Position numbers and translations under genes: made by a program. The notes beneath the pieces were generated by a model. It made no database searches and was not told the origin of the DNA. It was given only the letters and a program-made list of their open reading frames with translations. From Streptosporangiaceae bacterium (GTDB taxonomy: Bacteria; Actinomycetota; Actinomycetes; Streptosporangiales; Streptosporangiaceae), in contig JASHTQ010000357.1 of the NCBI GenBank assembly GCA_030040475.1, positions 1-7,911 of the forward strand: DNA of 7,911 nucleotides. Reading direction: 5' to 3'. Numbering within the stretch: the stretch's first letter is position 1; every line of letters begins with the position of its first letter. Positions 1 to 5,568 of the stretch are shown here, piece after piece.

Positions 1-19
1 CTTGGCGGGAATATGAAGT

Positions 20-166
20 GGCCCCTGCGGGCGCTGGCGGTGGCCGAGATGCGCCCGCAGGGGCCGACCGGCAGGGTCGGAGCCGGTCTATGGCCGGGTC
101 TCCCCCGAGATGAGGCCCGGACCTTCACGTTGACTGGGGCGCAACCCCCCAAGCGAAACCCAGTCA
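20..166. ncRNA. Array of four hairpins; possible structured leader or small RNA
   Basis: Four stem-loops lie almost end to end. The first is a perfect 15-bp stem, 20-34 with 51-65 (GGCCCCTGCGGGCGC and its complement), with a 16-nt loop. It is followed at once by 66-72 with 82-88 (GACCGGC/GCCGGTC). The third is compound: 94-98 with 116-120 outside and 99-102 with 107-110 inside, with a C-only loop. The fourth is 131-138 with 159-166 (TGACTGGG/CCCAGTCA), with CCCCCC at 145-150 in its loop. No convincing ORF covers the region. Read on the - strand, it could be the long 5' leader of a gene beyond the left edge, transcribed from the AT-rich island at about 205-270. Read on the + strand, two hairpins with C-runs in the loop recall the actinobacterial 6C RNA class. 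The strand is unresolved and the family is not established. Confidence 0.45.
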
Positions 167-178
167 TCTGTAATGACG

Positions 179-228
179 CATGTGACTACCTGGGCGGTTG
201 CTTCGTCTGACTAACTTTGGGTCACATG
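179..228. repeat. Long-spaced inverted repeat CATGTGAC...GTCACATG
   Basis: CATGTGAC at 179-186 and its exact complement GTCACATG at 221-228 flank 34 nt. The half-site contains TGTGA, the core of Crp-type operators, but the spacing is far larger than the 6 nt of a normal Crp site. The arms could be paired binding sites about four helical turns apart, or the stem of a larger RNA fold. An 8-bp match may also be chance. Confidence 0.3.
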
Positions 229-270
229 TTGATAACACAGAGTAGTCATAAGTTACGGACTGTATTCCAG
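205..270. promoter_or_regulatory. AT-rich island, probable promoter region
   Basis: This stretch is markedly richer in A and T than everything around it, with runs such as GTTGATAACA and CATAAGTTAC. In such a GC-rich genome that usually marks a promoter or regulator-binding region. I could not fit a confident -35/-10 pair on either strand. The gene it serves most plausibly lies left of the window on the - strand, because on the + strand only the antisense of the PBP-like gene follows. An 8-bp inverted repeat (179-186 and 221-228) overlaps its left edge. Confidence 0.35.
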
Positions 271-284
271 ACTGCCAGCAGGCG

Positions 285-305
285 GCCAGCCGGGTCCTGG
301 CTGGC
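285..305 (-). terminator. Hairpin downstream of the PBP-like gene, candidate terminator
   Basis: GCCAGCC (285-291) pairs with GGCTGGC (299-305) around a 7-nt loop. It lies about 130 nt past the stop codon of the PBP-like gene on the - strand. It has no U-tract, which is common for actinobacterial terminators, so a terminator role is only a suggestion. Confidence 0.3.
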
Positions 306-310
306 GCCGG

Positions 311-398
311 GGAGCGGGCACTGCGGGAGCGGGCACCGTGGAAAGCGCGCCGTGGGAGCGGGGCGATGCGGGAAGGGCGATGCGACAGGGGCGATGCG
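311..398. repeat. Short tandem GC-rich repeats (periods 15 and 14)
   Basis: GGAGCGGGCAC occurs at 311-321 and again at 326-336, a period of 15. GGGCGATGCG then occurs three times, at 361-370, 375-384 and 389-398, a period of exactly 14. The tract lies in the noncoding 3' flank of the PBP-like gene. Together with the hairpin at 285-305 and the AT-rich island, this is all I see between 205 and 433. Confidence 0.6.
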
Positions 399-433
399 GG
401 AGGTCTGCCGTCTATCGTGGCGGCACGGGCGGG

Positions 434-2956
434 TCAGCTGCCCATTGCGGAGAGGAAGGCTCCGGCGAGGGACGCGGCGGATAGCTGGGCGGTCTTGCCG
501 GTTTCGATGATGGTGAACGCGACGGTGCCGCGGAAGCCCACGAACCAGCTGGTCCAGCCGGACCCCGACTTGACCAGGCCGACCTGGCCGTACACAGGCG
601 ATCCTGGCACGTCGGCCGGATGGGCGGCGCCGCTGCGGACCGCGTCGAGCATGAGGCTGCGCAGCGCCGGCAGCGTGCCGGGATCCAGTGCGGTGCCCGC
701 GTTGTCAGCCGGGTCGCCGGGAGCCTCGATGAATTGCGGCGTGTGCCAGTAGCCCGAGTCCACTGCCGCCGCGACCATGGCCATGGACAACGGGCTCATC
801 TGCACGTTCCCCTGCCCGATCGTCTCGGCGGCGACGTTCGCCTCGCCGCCGAGCGCAGGCACAGACCCGGAGAAGGCGGGCACCTGCAACTGCGACCAGT
901 CCGCTCCGATCCCGAACTCCTTCGCCACGCTGGCGAGCTTGCTGGCGTTGAGTCGCTCCGATAGCCCCGCGAACACGGTGCCGCAGCCGTCGGCGAACTC
1001 GGCGCTGAACGGCTTCAGCTCGCCTGTCCCGTCGCTGGTAAACGTCTGCCCGCCCACGCTGAAGGAGTTCTCGCAGGAAATCTGGCTGGATGTCTTCAGC
1101 CCGGTTGCCAGCAGCGCGGCCGCGGACACGATGGTGAACGCGATGCCCGGTGTCAGCTTCGCGTTGAGCGGACCCGCCGCGGGCAACGCGCCGGAACCCT
1201 GATGCTGGGCCACCGCGAGAACCTGGCCTGTCGTCGACTGGACCGCGACGATCTCGGCGGAGTTCGGCGCGCCGGCCAGGGCGGTCAGCGCGGCATCCTG
1301 GACCGACGCGCTGATCGTGGTGTGCACCGGTGTGCCGGGAGCACCCGGCCACCGCGCGAGGACACGCTGCTGCGCGCCGGCCGAGTTCACGATCACCACC
1401 TCGGTCGTGGGGGTGCCTATCAGCTGTCGCTGATAGGCAGCCTCCAGCCCGGTCAGGCCGACCGTGGTGCCCGGCAGGTAGTACGCGCCGTCGGCGCGCA
1501 GCACCGGATCGATCTCACTGCCGACCTGGCCGACCAACCCAGTGGCCTTGGCCTGGAACAACCGTTCATAGGCTCGCTTCACTACCAGGCCGGGCACGTC
1601 GGCCAGACGCGAGCGCAGGTCGACGTAGCTGGTCGGGTCGAGCGAGGCGAGCCTGAGGAACTCGCGCGGTGGCGCGGCGCTGATCTGGCCGAGGACCTGC
1701 GTCGCCTCGAGCCCGGTGGCCTCGGCGAACGCCCGGGCCGTCACCGCCGGGTGGGCCAGGCTGTCCGGCATCACGCCGAGCACGTAGACCGGGGCGTTCA
1801 CCTGTAGCGGGTTGCCCTCGGCGTCCAGCACGGATGCCCGGCTCGGGAAGTCGGTCACGATGGCCAGCCTGTCGCCTGGACCGAGGTCGGGCTCGATGAC
1901 GCTGGGCGCCCATTCGACCTTCCAGGCGCCGTCGACCTGGCGCAGCCCGAATTGGCCGTGGTAGGCCCAGACCCGTCCCTGCTCAGCAAGGTCAATCGAG
2001 GCGGTAAAGGACGCCACGGCGGTGCCGCCGTGCTGCACGATCGAGTCCATGGCCAGGAACAGCTGGGTGGCGTCGACCTGCGCGAACGCGGTGGACAGGT
2101 CGGCCGCGACCGTTCTTGGCTCCGCCGTCGTCAGCGCTCCCGCGCCGAGGTAGTCCTGCTGCTGCCAGTCGAGCAGGAACGCCTGCACGGTGGGCTCGGC
2201 GGACGAGTCCGTACCGAAGCCGGTGGCCAGGCCGATGACCAGCACCCCGATGGCGACGATGACGACCGCCGCGACACGCGATCGTCTCGCCCGGCGGTTC
2301 GCCGGCGAGGACCGACGATCGGACTTGGCGGGCGGCGGGGCGACATGGCGGGCCGACCTGGGCTTCGCAGCGGCGCGCGCAGAAGCAGCGGCGCCCGCTG
2401 GATCTACGTCAGGCCGGCCGGGGACCGGGCGTACCGGCCCCGGCGGACGGGCCGACGCCGGCCGGCCCACCGGCGTGAACATTGCATTGGACGCTGGCTG
2501 ACCGCCGTTTGACGACGGCTCAACGGGCCTGAACGGACCCGACGGTACTCGCCGGCCTGGAGGCGCCGCCGCACCGGCGGGCGGGAACGGGCCCGAGAAC
2601 GCGGGCGAGCCGGGGCGCGGCGGAGGACTGGCGGACCAAGGCGGACCCGAGGGCCTCATCGGCACGGCGGGTCCTCCCGGCGCCGCGGACCCTGCCGCCT
2701 CTGCAAGCGCTGCCGGCACTGCGGGCCCGGTCGGGTCTGCAGGCCCTGTTGGCGCTGCGGGCACTATCGGGTCGCCGGGGGCTGACGGGCCAAAGCTTGG
2801 CGGTATGGCCCGGGAGAGGGGCGGGCCGGCGGGGGCGGGCGGGCTTGCCGGCACGGTGGGGGGCGCGTCGGCGGACTGGTCGGCGCCACCGGCGCCGGGC
2901 AAACGGGGATCCTGCGGCCTGGCGTGGCCGCCGCGCTCGTTCGCAGGAGGGGACAC
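434..2956 (-). CDS. Class B penicillin-binding-protein-like protein with a degenerate active site
   Basis: This 840-residue protein has a Pro/Ala/Gly-rich, probably disordered cytoplasmic tail (1-225), a basic patch (RRARRSR, 221-227) and one membrane segment (228-247). An NTF2-like/MecA_N-type region (about 254-355), a PBP dimerisation region (about 365-535) and a transpeptidase-like domain (about 540-838) follow. Family hallmarks remain, such as GQG..SPLSMA (714-726) and KSG (796-798, in place of KTG). The catalytic residues do not: the usual PGSTFK reads PGIAFT at 603-608, so the nucleophilic Ser is Ile605 and the Lys is Thr608. The SxN motif (usually SCNT) reads GCGT at 657-660. I checked these codons in the DNA. 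It probably cannot acylate and may act as a scaffold or regulator. The GTG start lies 13 nt after the smpB stop without a strong ribosome site, so the exact start is uncertain. The frame is intact and ends in TGA. Confidence 0.88.
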   Translation of the reverse strand: MSPPANERGGHARPQDPRLPGAGGADQSADAPPTVPASPPAPAGPPLSRAIPPSFGPSAPGDPIVPAAPTGPADPTGPAVPAALAEAAGSAAPGGPAVPMRPSGPPWSASPPPRPGSPAFSGPFPPAGAAAPPGRRVPSGPFRPVEPSSNGGQPASNAMFTPVGRPASARPPGPVRPVPGRPDVDPAGAAASARAAAKPRSARHVAPPPAKSDRRSSPANRRARRSRVAAVVIVAIGVLVIGLATGFGTDSSAEPTVQAFLLDWQQQDYLGAGALTTAEPRTVAADLSTAFAQVDATQLFLAMDSIVQHGGTAVASFTASIDLAEQGRVWAYHGQFGLRQVDGAWKVEWAPSVIEPDLGPGDRLAIVTDFPSRASVLDAEGNPLQVNAPVYVLGVMPDSLAHPAVTARAFAEATGLEATQVLGQISAAPPREFLRLASLDPTSYVDLRSRLADVPGLVVKRAYERLFQAKATGLVGQVGSEIDPVLRADGAYYLPGTTVGLTGLEAAYQRQLIGTPTTEVVIVNSAGAQQRVLARWPGAPGTPVHTTISASVQDAALTALAGAPNSAEIVAVQSTTGQVLAVAQHQGSGALPAAGPLNAKLTPGIAFTIVSAAALLATGLKTSSQISCENSFSVGGQTFTSDGTGELKPFSAEFADGCGTVFAGLSERLNASKLASVAKEFGIGADWSQLQVPAFSGSVPALGGEANVAAETIGQGNVQMSPLSMAMVAAAVDSGYWHTPQFIEAPGDPADNAGTALDPGTLPALRSLMLDAVRSGAAHPADVPGSPVYGQVGLVKSGSGWTSWFVGFRGTVAFTIIETGKTAQLSAASLAGAFLSAMGS

Positions 2957-2969
2957 GATCCGTCGCCCG

Positions 2970-3434
2970 TCACCTTCGCCGTTTCAGCGCACGATCCATT
3001 TCCCTGGCCGCGTCGCGCTTGGCCAGGTCCTGACGTTTATCGTAGGTCCGCTTACCACGAGCCAGGGCCAGCTCCACCTTGACGTTCCCGTCTTTGAAGT
3101 ACATCGACAGCGGAACCAGCGTCAGGCCCTGCTCCGCGATCTTGCTGGCGATGCGGTCGATCTCCCTGCGGTGCAGCAGCAGCTTCCTGATCCGCCGAGG
3201 GGTGTGGTTGGTCCAGGTGCCCTGCACGTACTCGGGGATGTGCACGTTGTGCAGCCACACCTCGCCGTCCGAGATCTGCGCGAAGCCGTCCGCCAGGGAC
3301 GCGCGGCCCGCGCGCAGCGACTTGACCTCCGTGCCGGTCAGTACCAGTCCCGCCTCAAAGGTGTCCTCGATGGTGTAATCGTGACGCGCACGGCGATTGC
3401 GGGCGACGATCTTCTCGCCTTGCTCCCGGGCCAC
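2970..3434 (-). CDS. smpB: SsrA-binding protein SmpB
   Basis: SmpB binds tmRNA (SsrA) and brings it to stalled ribosomes for trans-translation, acting in the cytoplasm. The 154-residue product has the usual family length. It carries the N-terminal core [10 protein letters not shown] (11-20), the signature GTEVKSLR (34-41), AHIPEY-like NVHIPEY (63-69), [10 protein letters not shown] (84-93) and the basic C-terminal tail [17 protein letters not shown] (125-141). That tail enters the empty mRNA channel. I chose the GTG at 3434 because the resulting start, [13 protein letters not shown], matches actinobacterial homologues. An AGGAGG (3438-3443) lies just upstream, although its 3-nt spacing is short. 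An upstream in-frame ATG at 3512 would overlap ftsX and add residues foreign to the family. The gene sits 29 nt after ftsX and 13 nt before the PBP-like gene, so it is probably in their operon. No ssrA gene is visible nearby. Confidence 0.96.
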   Translation of the reverse strand: MAREQGEKIVARNRRARHDYTIEDTFEAGLVLTGTEVKSLRAGRASLADGFAQISDGEVWLHNVHIPEYVQGTWTNHTPRRIRKLLLHRREIDRIASKIAEQGLTLVPLSMYFKDGNVKVELALARGKRTYDKRQDLAKRDAAREMDRALKRRR

Positions 3435-3463
3435 GTCCCTCCTGTCATTGCACCACGAACCGC

Positions 3464-4375
3464 TCAGATACGCAGGTAGCGGCGCAAGGTAAGGAACGAC
3501 GTCGCACCGCACAACAGCACTCCGACGACCATCGAGAAGATAATGACCTCGATCAGGTCACCGACGGACAGACCCACGTTGAACGAGAAGTACTGTTCCA
3601 GGCTATCTAGCATCAGCGACTTGACCGCAACCAGGAGCCCGGCCGCTATCGCCCAGCCGATCAGGCCGGCGATCGTCCCTTCAAGCAGGAACGGCAGCTG
3701 GATGTAGAAGTTCGACGCTCCGACGAGCCGCATGATGGCGGTTTCCCTGCGGCGGTTGAAGGCGGAGAGCCTGATCGTATTGGCCACGAGCAGCACCGCG
3801 GCCACGATGAGGATGAGCGCGATGATGACAACCGCGTTTCTCGCCCCGTCGAGCAGTCGGTAGAACTTATCCAGGATCGTCATCTCGTCGACGACGGTCT
3901 CCACCCCCGCTGCGCCGGTGACGGCACTCGCCACGATGTTGTAATCCGCCTCGGGGTTGCGCAGCTTGACCTCGAACGAATCGGGGATATCACCCTCCTG
4001 GGTGTCCTGCACCAGGGCCGGTTCGTTCGAGAAGTACTGCCTGAATTCGGAGTAGGCCTGCTGCTGGGATACGTAGTAGACGGCCTCCACCTGCGGCATG
4101 GAGGCCAGCTGGTTGTGCAGCGCCGTCCGTTCGGCGTCGGTGGCGGGCCCGTTCTGCTGGCAGGAGGGCTCTGGGCTCGTCTTGATGCACAGGTAGATCG
4201 ACAGCTCGACCTTCCCCTGCCAGTAGGTCCGTGTCCTGTCCACCTGCTTGACGAACAGCAGGCCCGTGCCGAGCAGGGACAGGCTGATGGCCACGACCAC
4301 GATGAGCGCCAGTGTCATGGTGAGATTCCGGCGTAGTCCAATCCAGATCTCGGAGAGGACGAACTGTGAACGCAT
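3464..4375 (-). CDS. ftsX: Cell division protein FtsX, permease-like subunit
   Basis: FtsX is the membrane subunit of the FtsEX complex. It passes ATP-driven conformational change across the membrane to peptidoglycan hydrolases or their activators at the septum. The 303-residue protein shows the family topology: a cytoplasmic start ([17 protein letters not shown]), TM1 (about 20-43), an extracellular domain (about 44-179), TM2 (about 180-202), TM3 (about 226-251) and TM4 (about 272-296). The loop between TM2 and TM3 contains [14 protein letters not shown] (208-221), typical of this permease fold. Cys63 and Cys72 in the extracellular domain could form a disulfide. The ATG at 4375 is supported by the match to actinobacterial FtsX N-termini and by a GAGGG (complement of 4386-4390) about 10 nt upstream. 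It follows ftsE after 59 nt. No hydrolase or peptidase gene sits beside it. Confidence 0.96.
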   Translation of the reverse strand: MRSQFVLSEIWIGLRRNLTMTLALIVVVAISLSLLGTGLLFVKQVDRTRTYWQGKVELSIYLCIKTSPEPSCQQNGPATDAERTALHNQLASMPQVEAVYYVSQQQAYSEFRQYFSNEPALVQDTQEGDIPDSFEVKLRNPEADYNIVASAVTGAAGVETVVDEMTILDKFYRLLDGARNAVVIIALILIVAAVLLVANTIRLSAFNRRRETAIMRLVGASNFYIQLPFLLEGTIAGLIGWAIAAGLLVAVKSLMLDSLEQYFSFNVGLSVGDLIEVIIFSMVVGVLLCGATSFLTLRRYLRI

Positions 4376-4404
4376 GGTGGCTGATCCCTCGAAGTCCTAG
4401 GCGG

Positions 4405-4427
4405 CACCGCGCTGCACCGGCGCGGTG
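4405..4427 (-). promoter_or_regulatory. Intercistronic hairpin between ftsE and ftsX
   Basis: CACCGCGC (4405-4412) pairs with GCGCGGTG (4420-4427) around a 7-nt loop. On the - strand it begins 7 nt after the ftsE stop codon and ends before the ftsX ribosome site. A smaller competing hairpin, CACCG-CGC-CGGTG (complement of 4415-4427), uses part of the same bases, so the two folds exclude each other. It could pause or partly stop transcription, or protect the ftsE message from decay. Confidence 0.4.
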
Positions 4428-4434
4428 AGTTGGG

Positions 4435-5124
4435 TCAGTAGGCCTGGCCGTACACCCCGCGTGACTGGTCTCGGACAACCTTGCCGTATTCGAGTTCGAC
4501 GACTCGCTTGCGCATCGAGTCGACGATGGCGGCGTCGTGCGTGGCCATCACGACGGTCGTCCCTGTCCTGTTGATCCGGTCCAGCACCTTCATGATGCCG
4601 ATCGATGTGGCCGGGTCGATGTTACCCGTCGGCTCGTCGGCGAGCAGGATCATCGGCCGGTTGACGAACGCACGGGCCATCGCGACCCGTTGCTGCTCGC
4701 CACCGGATAGCTCGTCGGGCATCCGGTCGTGCTTGCCTTCCAGGCCGACAAGGTCGATCACCTCCGGCACGACCTTGCGGATGAAGCGCCGGTGCTTGCC
4801 GATGACCTCAAGGGCGAACGCGACATTCTGGTACACGTTCTTATTCGGCAGCAGCCGGAAGTCCTGGAAAACGCAGCCGATGCGACGCCGCAGATACGGC
4901 ACCTTCCAGTTGGTGAGCCGCGCGAGATCCCTGCCCGCCACATGGATCCTGCCGTCTGTCGGCCGCTCCTCCTTCAGGACCAGCCGCAGGAAGGTCGATT
5001 TCCCCGAGCCTGAGGGGCCGACGAGGAAGACGAACTCGCCCTTGGACACCGAGATGTTCACGTTCTCCAGCGCGGGGCGGTTCTGATTTGGGTAGACCTT
5101 GGTGACGTTATCGAAGTTGATCAC
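4435..5124 (-). CDS. ftsE: Cell division ATP-binding protein FtsE
   Basis: FtsE is the cytoplasmic ATPase of the FtsEX complex, which drives regulated peptidoglycan hydrolysis during division. All ABC ATPase motifs are intact in the 229-residue product: Walker [10 protein letters not shown] (36-44), Q-loop Gln87, signature LSGGEQQR (139-146), Walker B ILLADEP (159-165) and the switch His196. The start [12 protein letters not shown] is characteristic of actinobacterial FtsE, so I chose the GTG at 5124. A TTG at 5175 would extend the frame by 17 residues that do not resemble the family. The ribosome site is weak. A short out-of-frame ATG GTC CCG TGA (complement of 5122-5133) overlaps the start and might affect initiation. 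It is the first gene of the presumed ftsE-ftsX-smpB-PBP operon, with a candidate promoter just upstream. Confidence 0.96.
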   Translation of the reverse strand: MINFDNVTKVYPNQNRPALENVNISVSKGEFVFLVGPSGSGKSTFLRLVLKEERPTDGRIHVAGRDLARLTNWKVPYLRRRIGCVFQDFRLLPNKNVYQNVAFALEVIGKHRRFIRKVVPEVIDLVGLEGKHDRMPDELSGGEQQRVAMARAFVNRPMILLADEPTGNIDPATSIGIMKVLDRINRTGTTVVMATHDAAIVDSMRKRVVELEYGKVVRDQSRGVYGQAY

Positions 5125-5292
5125 GGGACCATCACAGCGATGTAGGTAGGGTACGGACCGCGTTGCCGCCGACAACTTGGGCGACTTACGGGTAACCTGG
5201 TTTGGCCAGGGAACAGTCTAGAGGGAAACTGGCAGCTAAGGCCTTACAACGCGGCAAGTGCCGGGGCGCGGGCCAGCCCGGAAGGGGTTCCG
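5125..5292. promoter_or_regulatory. Divergent intergenic region between ftsE and the zinc-ribbon gene
   Basis: This 168-nt region must hold the start signals of both divergent genes. Besides the ftsE promoter candidate it contains TTACGGGTAA (5186-5195), the stem CCTGG/CCAGG (5196-5200 with 5206-5210) and a perfect 10-bp palindrome TAAGGCCTTA (5237-5246). The palindrome lies in the probable leader of the rightward gene. Any of these could be an operator, but none matches a regulator I recognise. I found no convincing -35/-10 pair for the rightward gene. Confidence 0.4.
5148..5175 (-). promoter_or_regulatory. Candidate promoter for the ftsE operon
   Basis: On the - strand, TTGTCG (complement of 5170-5175) and TACCCT (complement of 5148-5153) are separated by 16 nt. 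They resemble the -35 and -10 hexamers of a housekeeping sigma factor. Transcription would start near 5141, giving a leader of about 17 nt before the GTG of ftsE. That short leader fits the weak ribosome site. This call rests on motif similarity only. Confidence 0.45.
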
Positions 5293-5481
5293 ATGAGCTG
5301 CGAACACCTGATCTGCGCTCACTGCGCCAACCCTGTGATCGAGGGACGCTGCCCGGCGTGTCGCGCTGCCCGGCAGCACGTCCACCACCAGCACTTCAGC
5401 GTCTCGCCCCAGCTCATCCTCGCCGCCGTCCTCGCGCTGACCCTGCTCTTGCTCCTCCTGGGCCTCCGCTTCGGAGGGTAA
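5293..5481 (+). CDS. Small zinc-ribbon membrane protein of unknown function
   Basis: This 62-residue protein has two CxxC pairs, Cys8/Cys11 and Cys20/Cys23, with an extra Cys3, giving a small zinc-ribbon-like knuckle. A histidine-rich linker (HVHHQH, 29-34) follows, then one membrane segment (about 41-58, AAVLALTLLLLLLG). The tail is very short. With no signal peptide ahead of the knuckle, the metal-binding part probably faces the cytoplasm. The ATG is supported by AAGGGG about 6 nt upstream. The gene is divergent from ftsE and convergent with prfB. The ordered motif layout and good ribosome site argue that it is real. I do not know its function. A metal-dependent membrane adaptor is one possibility. 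Confidence 0.8.
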   Translation: MSCEHLICAHCANPVIEGRCPACRAARQHVHHQHFSVSPQLILAAVLALTLLLLLLGLRFGG

Positions 5482-5495
5482 GAGAAGAACCACGG

Positions 5496-5566
5496 ACGGC
5501 GAGCGCCGCGATCGGGGCGCGGAGCGCATTAGGGGGGTTCCGGGGGTCGTCCCCCCGGGCCAGCAC
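5496..5566 (-). repeat. Stop-proximal hairpin repeat, copy A; candidate terminator
   Basis: In prfB sense, this element starts 2 nt after the prfB TAG and matches the copy at 7839-7909. Its 54 nt nearest the stop (5513-5566) differ from copy B by about five positions, and the distal 17 nt are more diverged. Hairpin 1 pairs a CCGGGGG arm with CCCCCGG around a short loop. Hairpin 2 is small (TGCG-CTC-CGCG). The distal part folds as CGGC/GCCG (5497-5500 with 5505-5508). It lies between the convergent zinc-ribbon gene and prfB, so it could stop transcription from both sides. Confidence 0.8.
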
Positions 5567-5568
5567 GG

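Noticed and set aside
1..170. A tmRNA (ssrA) gene near smpB: on the - strand there is ATGACTGGGTTTCG, and ATTCCCGCC at the far left, both faintly like tmRNA ends
   Set aside because: The segment is too short for a tmRNA, there is no tag reading frame (nothing like the ANTKRDSFALAA-type tag), no T-arm stem forms, and the ends do not pair as an acceptor stem.
1..260. A ydaO-yuaA (c-di-AMP) riboswitch on the - strand, suggested by the long structured leader
   Set aside because: The conserved GGGGTGAATC-like and CAGCTAACCTCGTA-like segments are absent. Only the general idea of a structured leader remains.
1..260. A cobalamin or SAM riboswitch, suggested by GGAGACCCGGCC on the - strand
   Set aside because: The other conserved boxes of these classes are missing, so the resemblance is limited to one short GC-rich string.
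217..752. Rightward ORFs of about 97 and 128 codons across the left end and the 3' part of the PBP-like gene
   Set aside because: They are GC-skew shadows: they overlap the convincing - strand gene, have no ribosome site and encode Arg/Gly-rich sequence without domains.
5125..5175. A longer FtsE starting at the TTG at 5175
   Set aside because: The extra 17 residues do not resemble FtsE, TTG is a rare start, and this stretch contains the candidate -35 and -10 elements.
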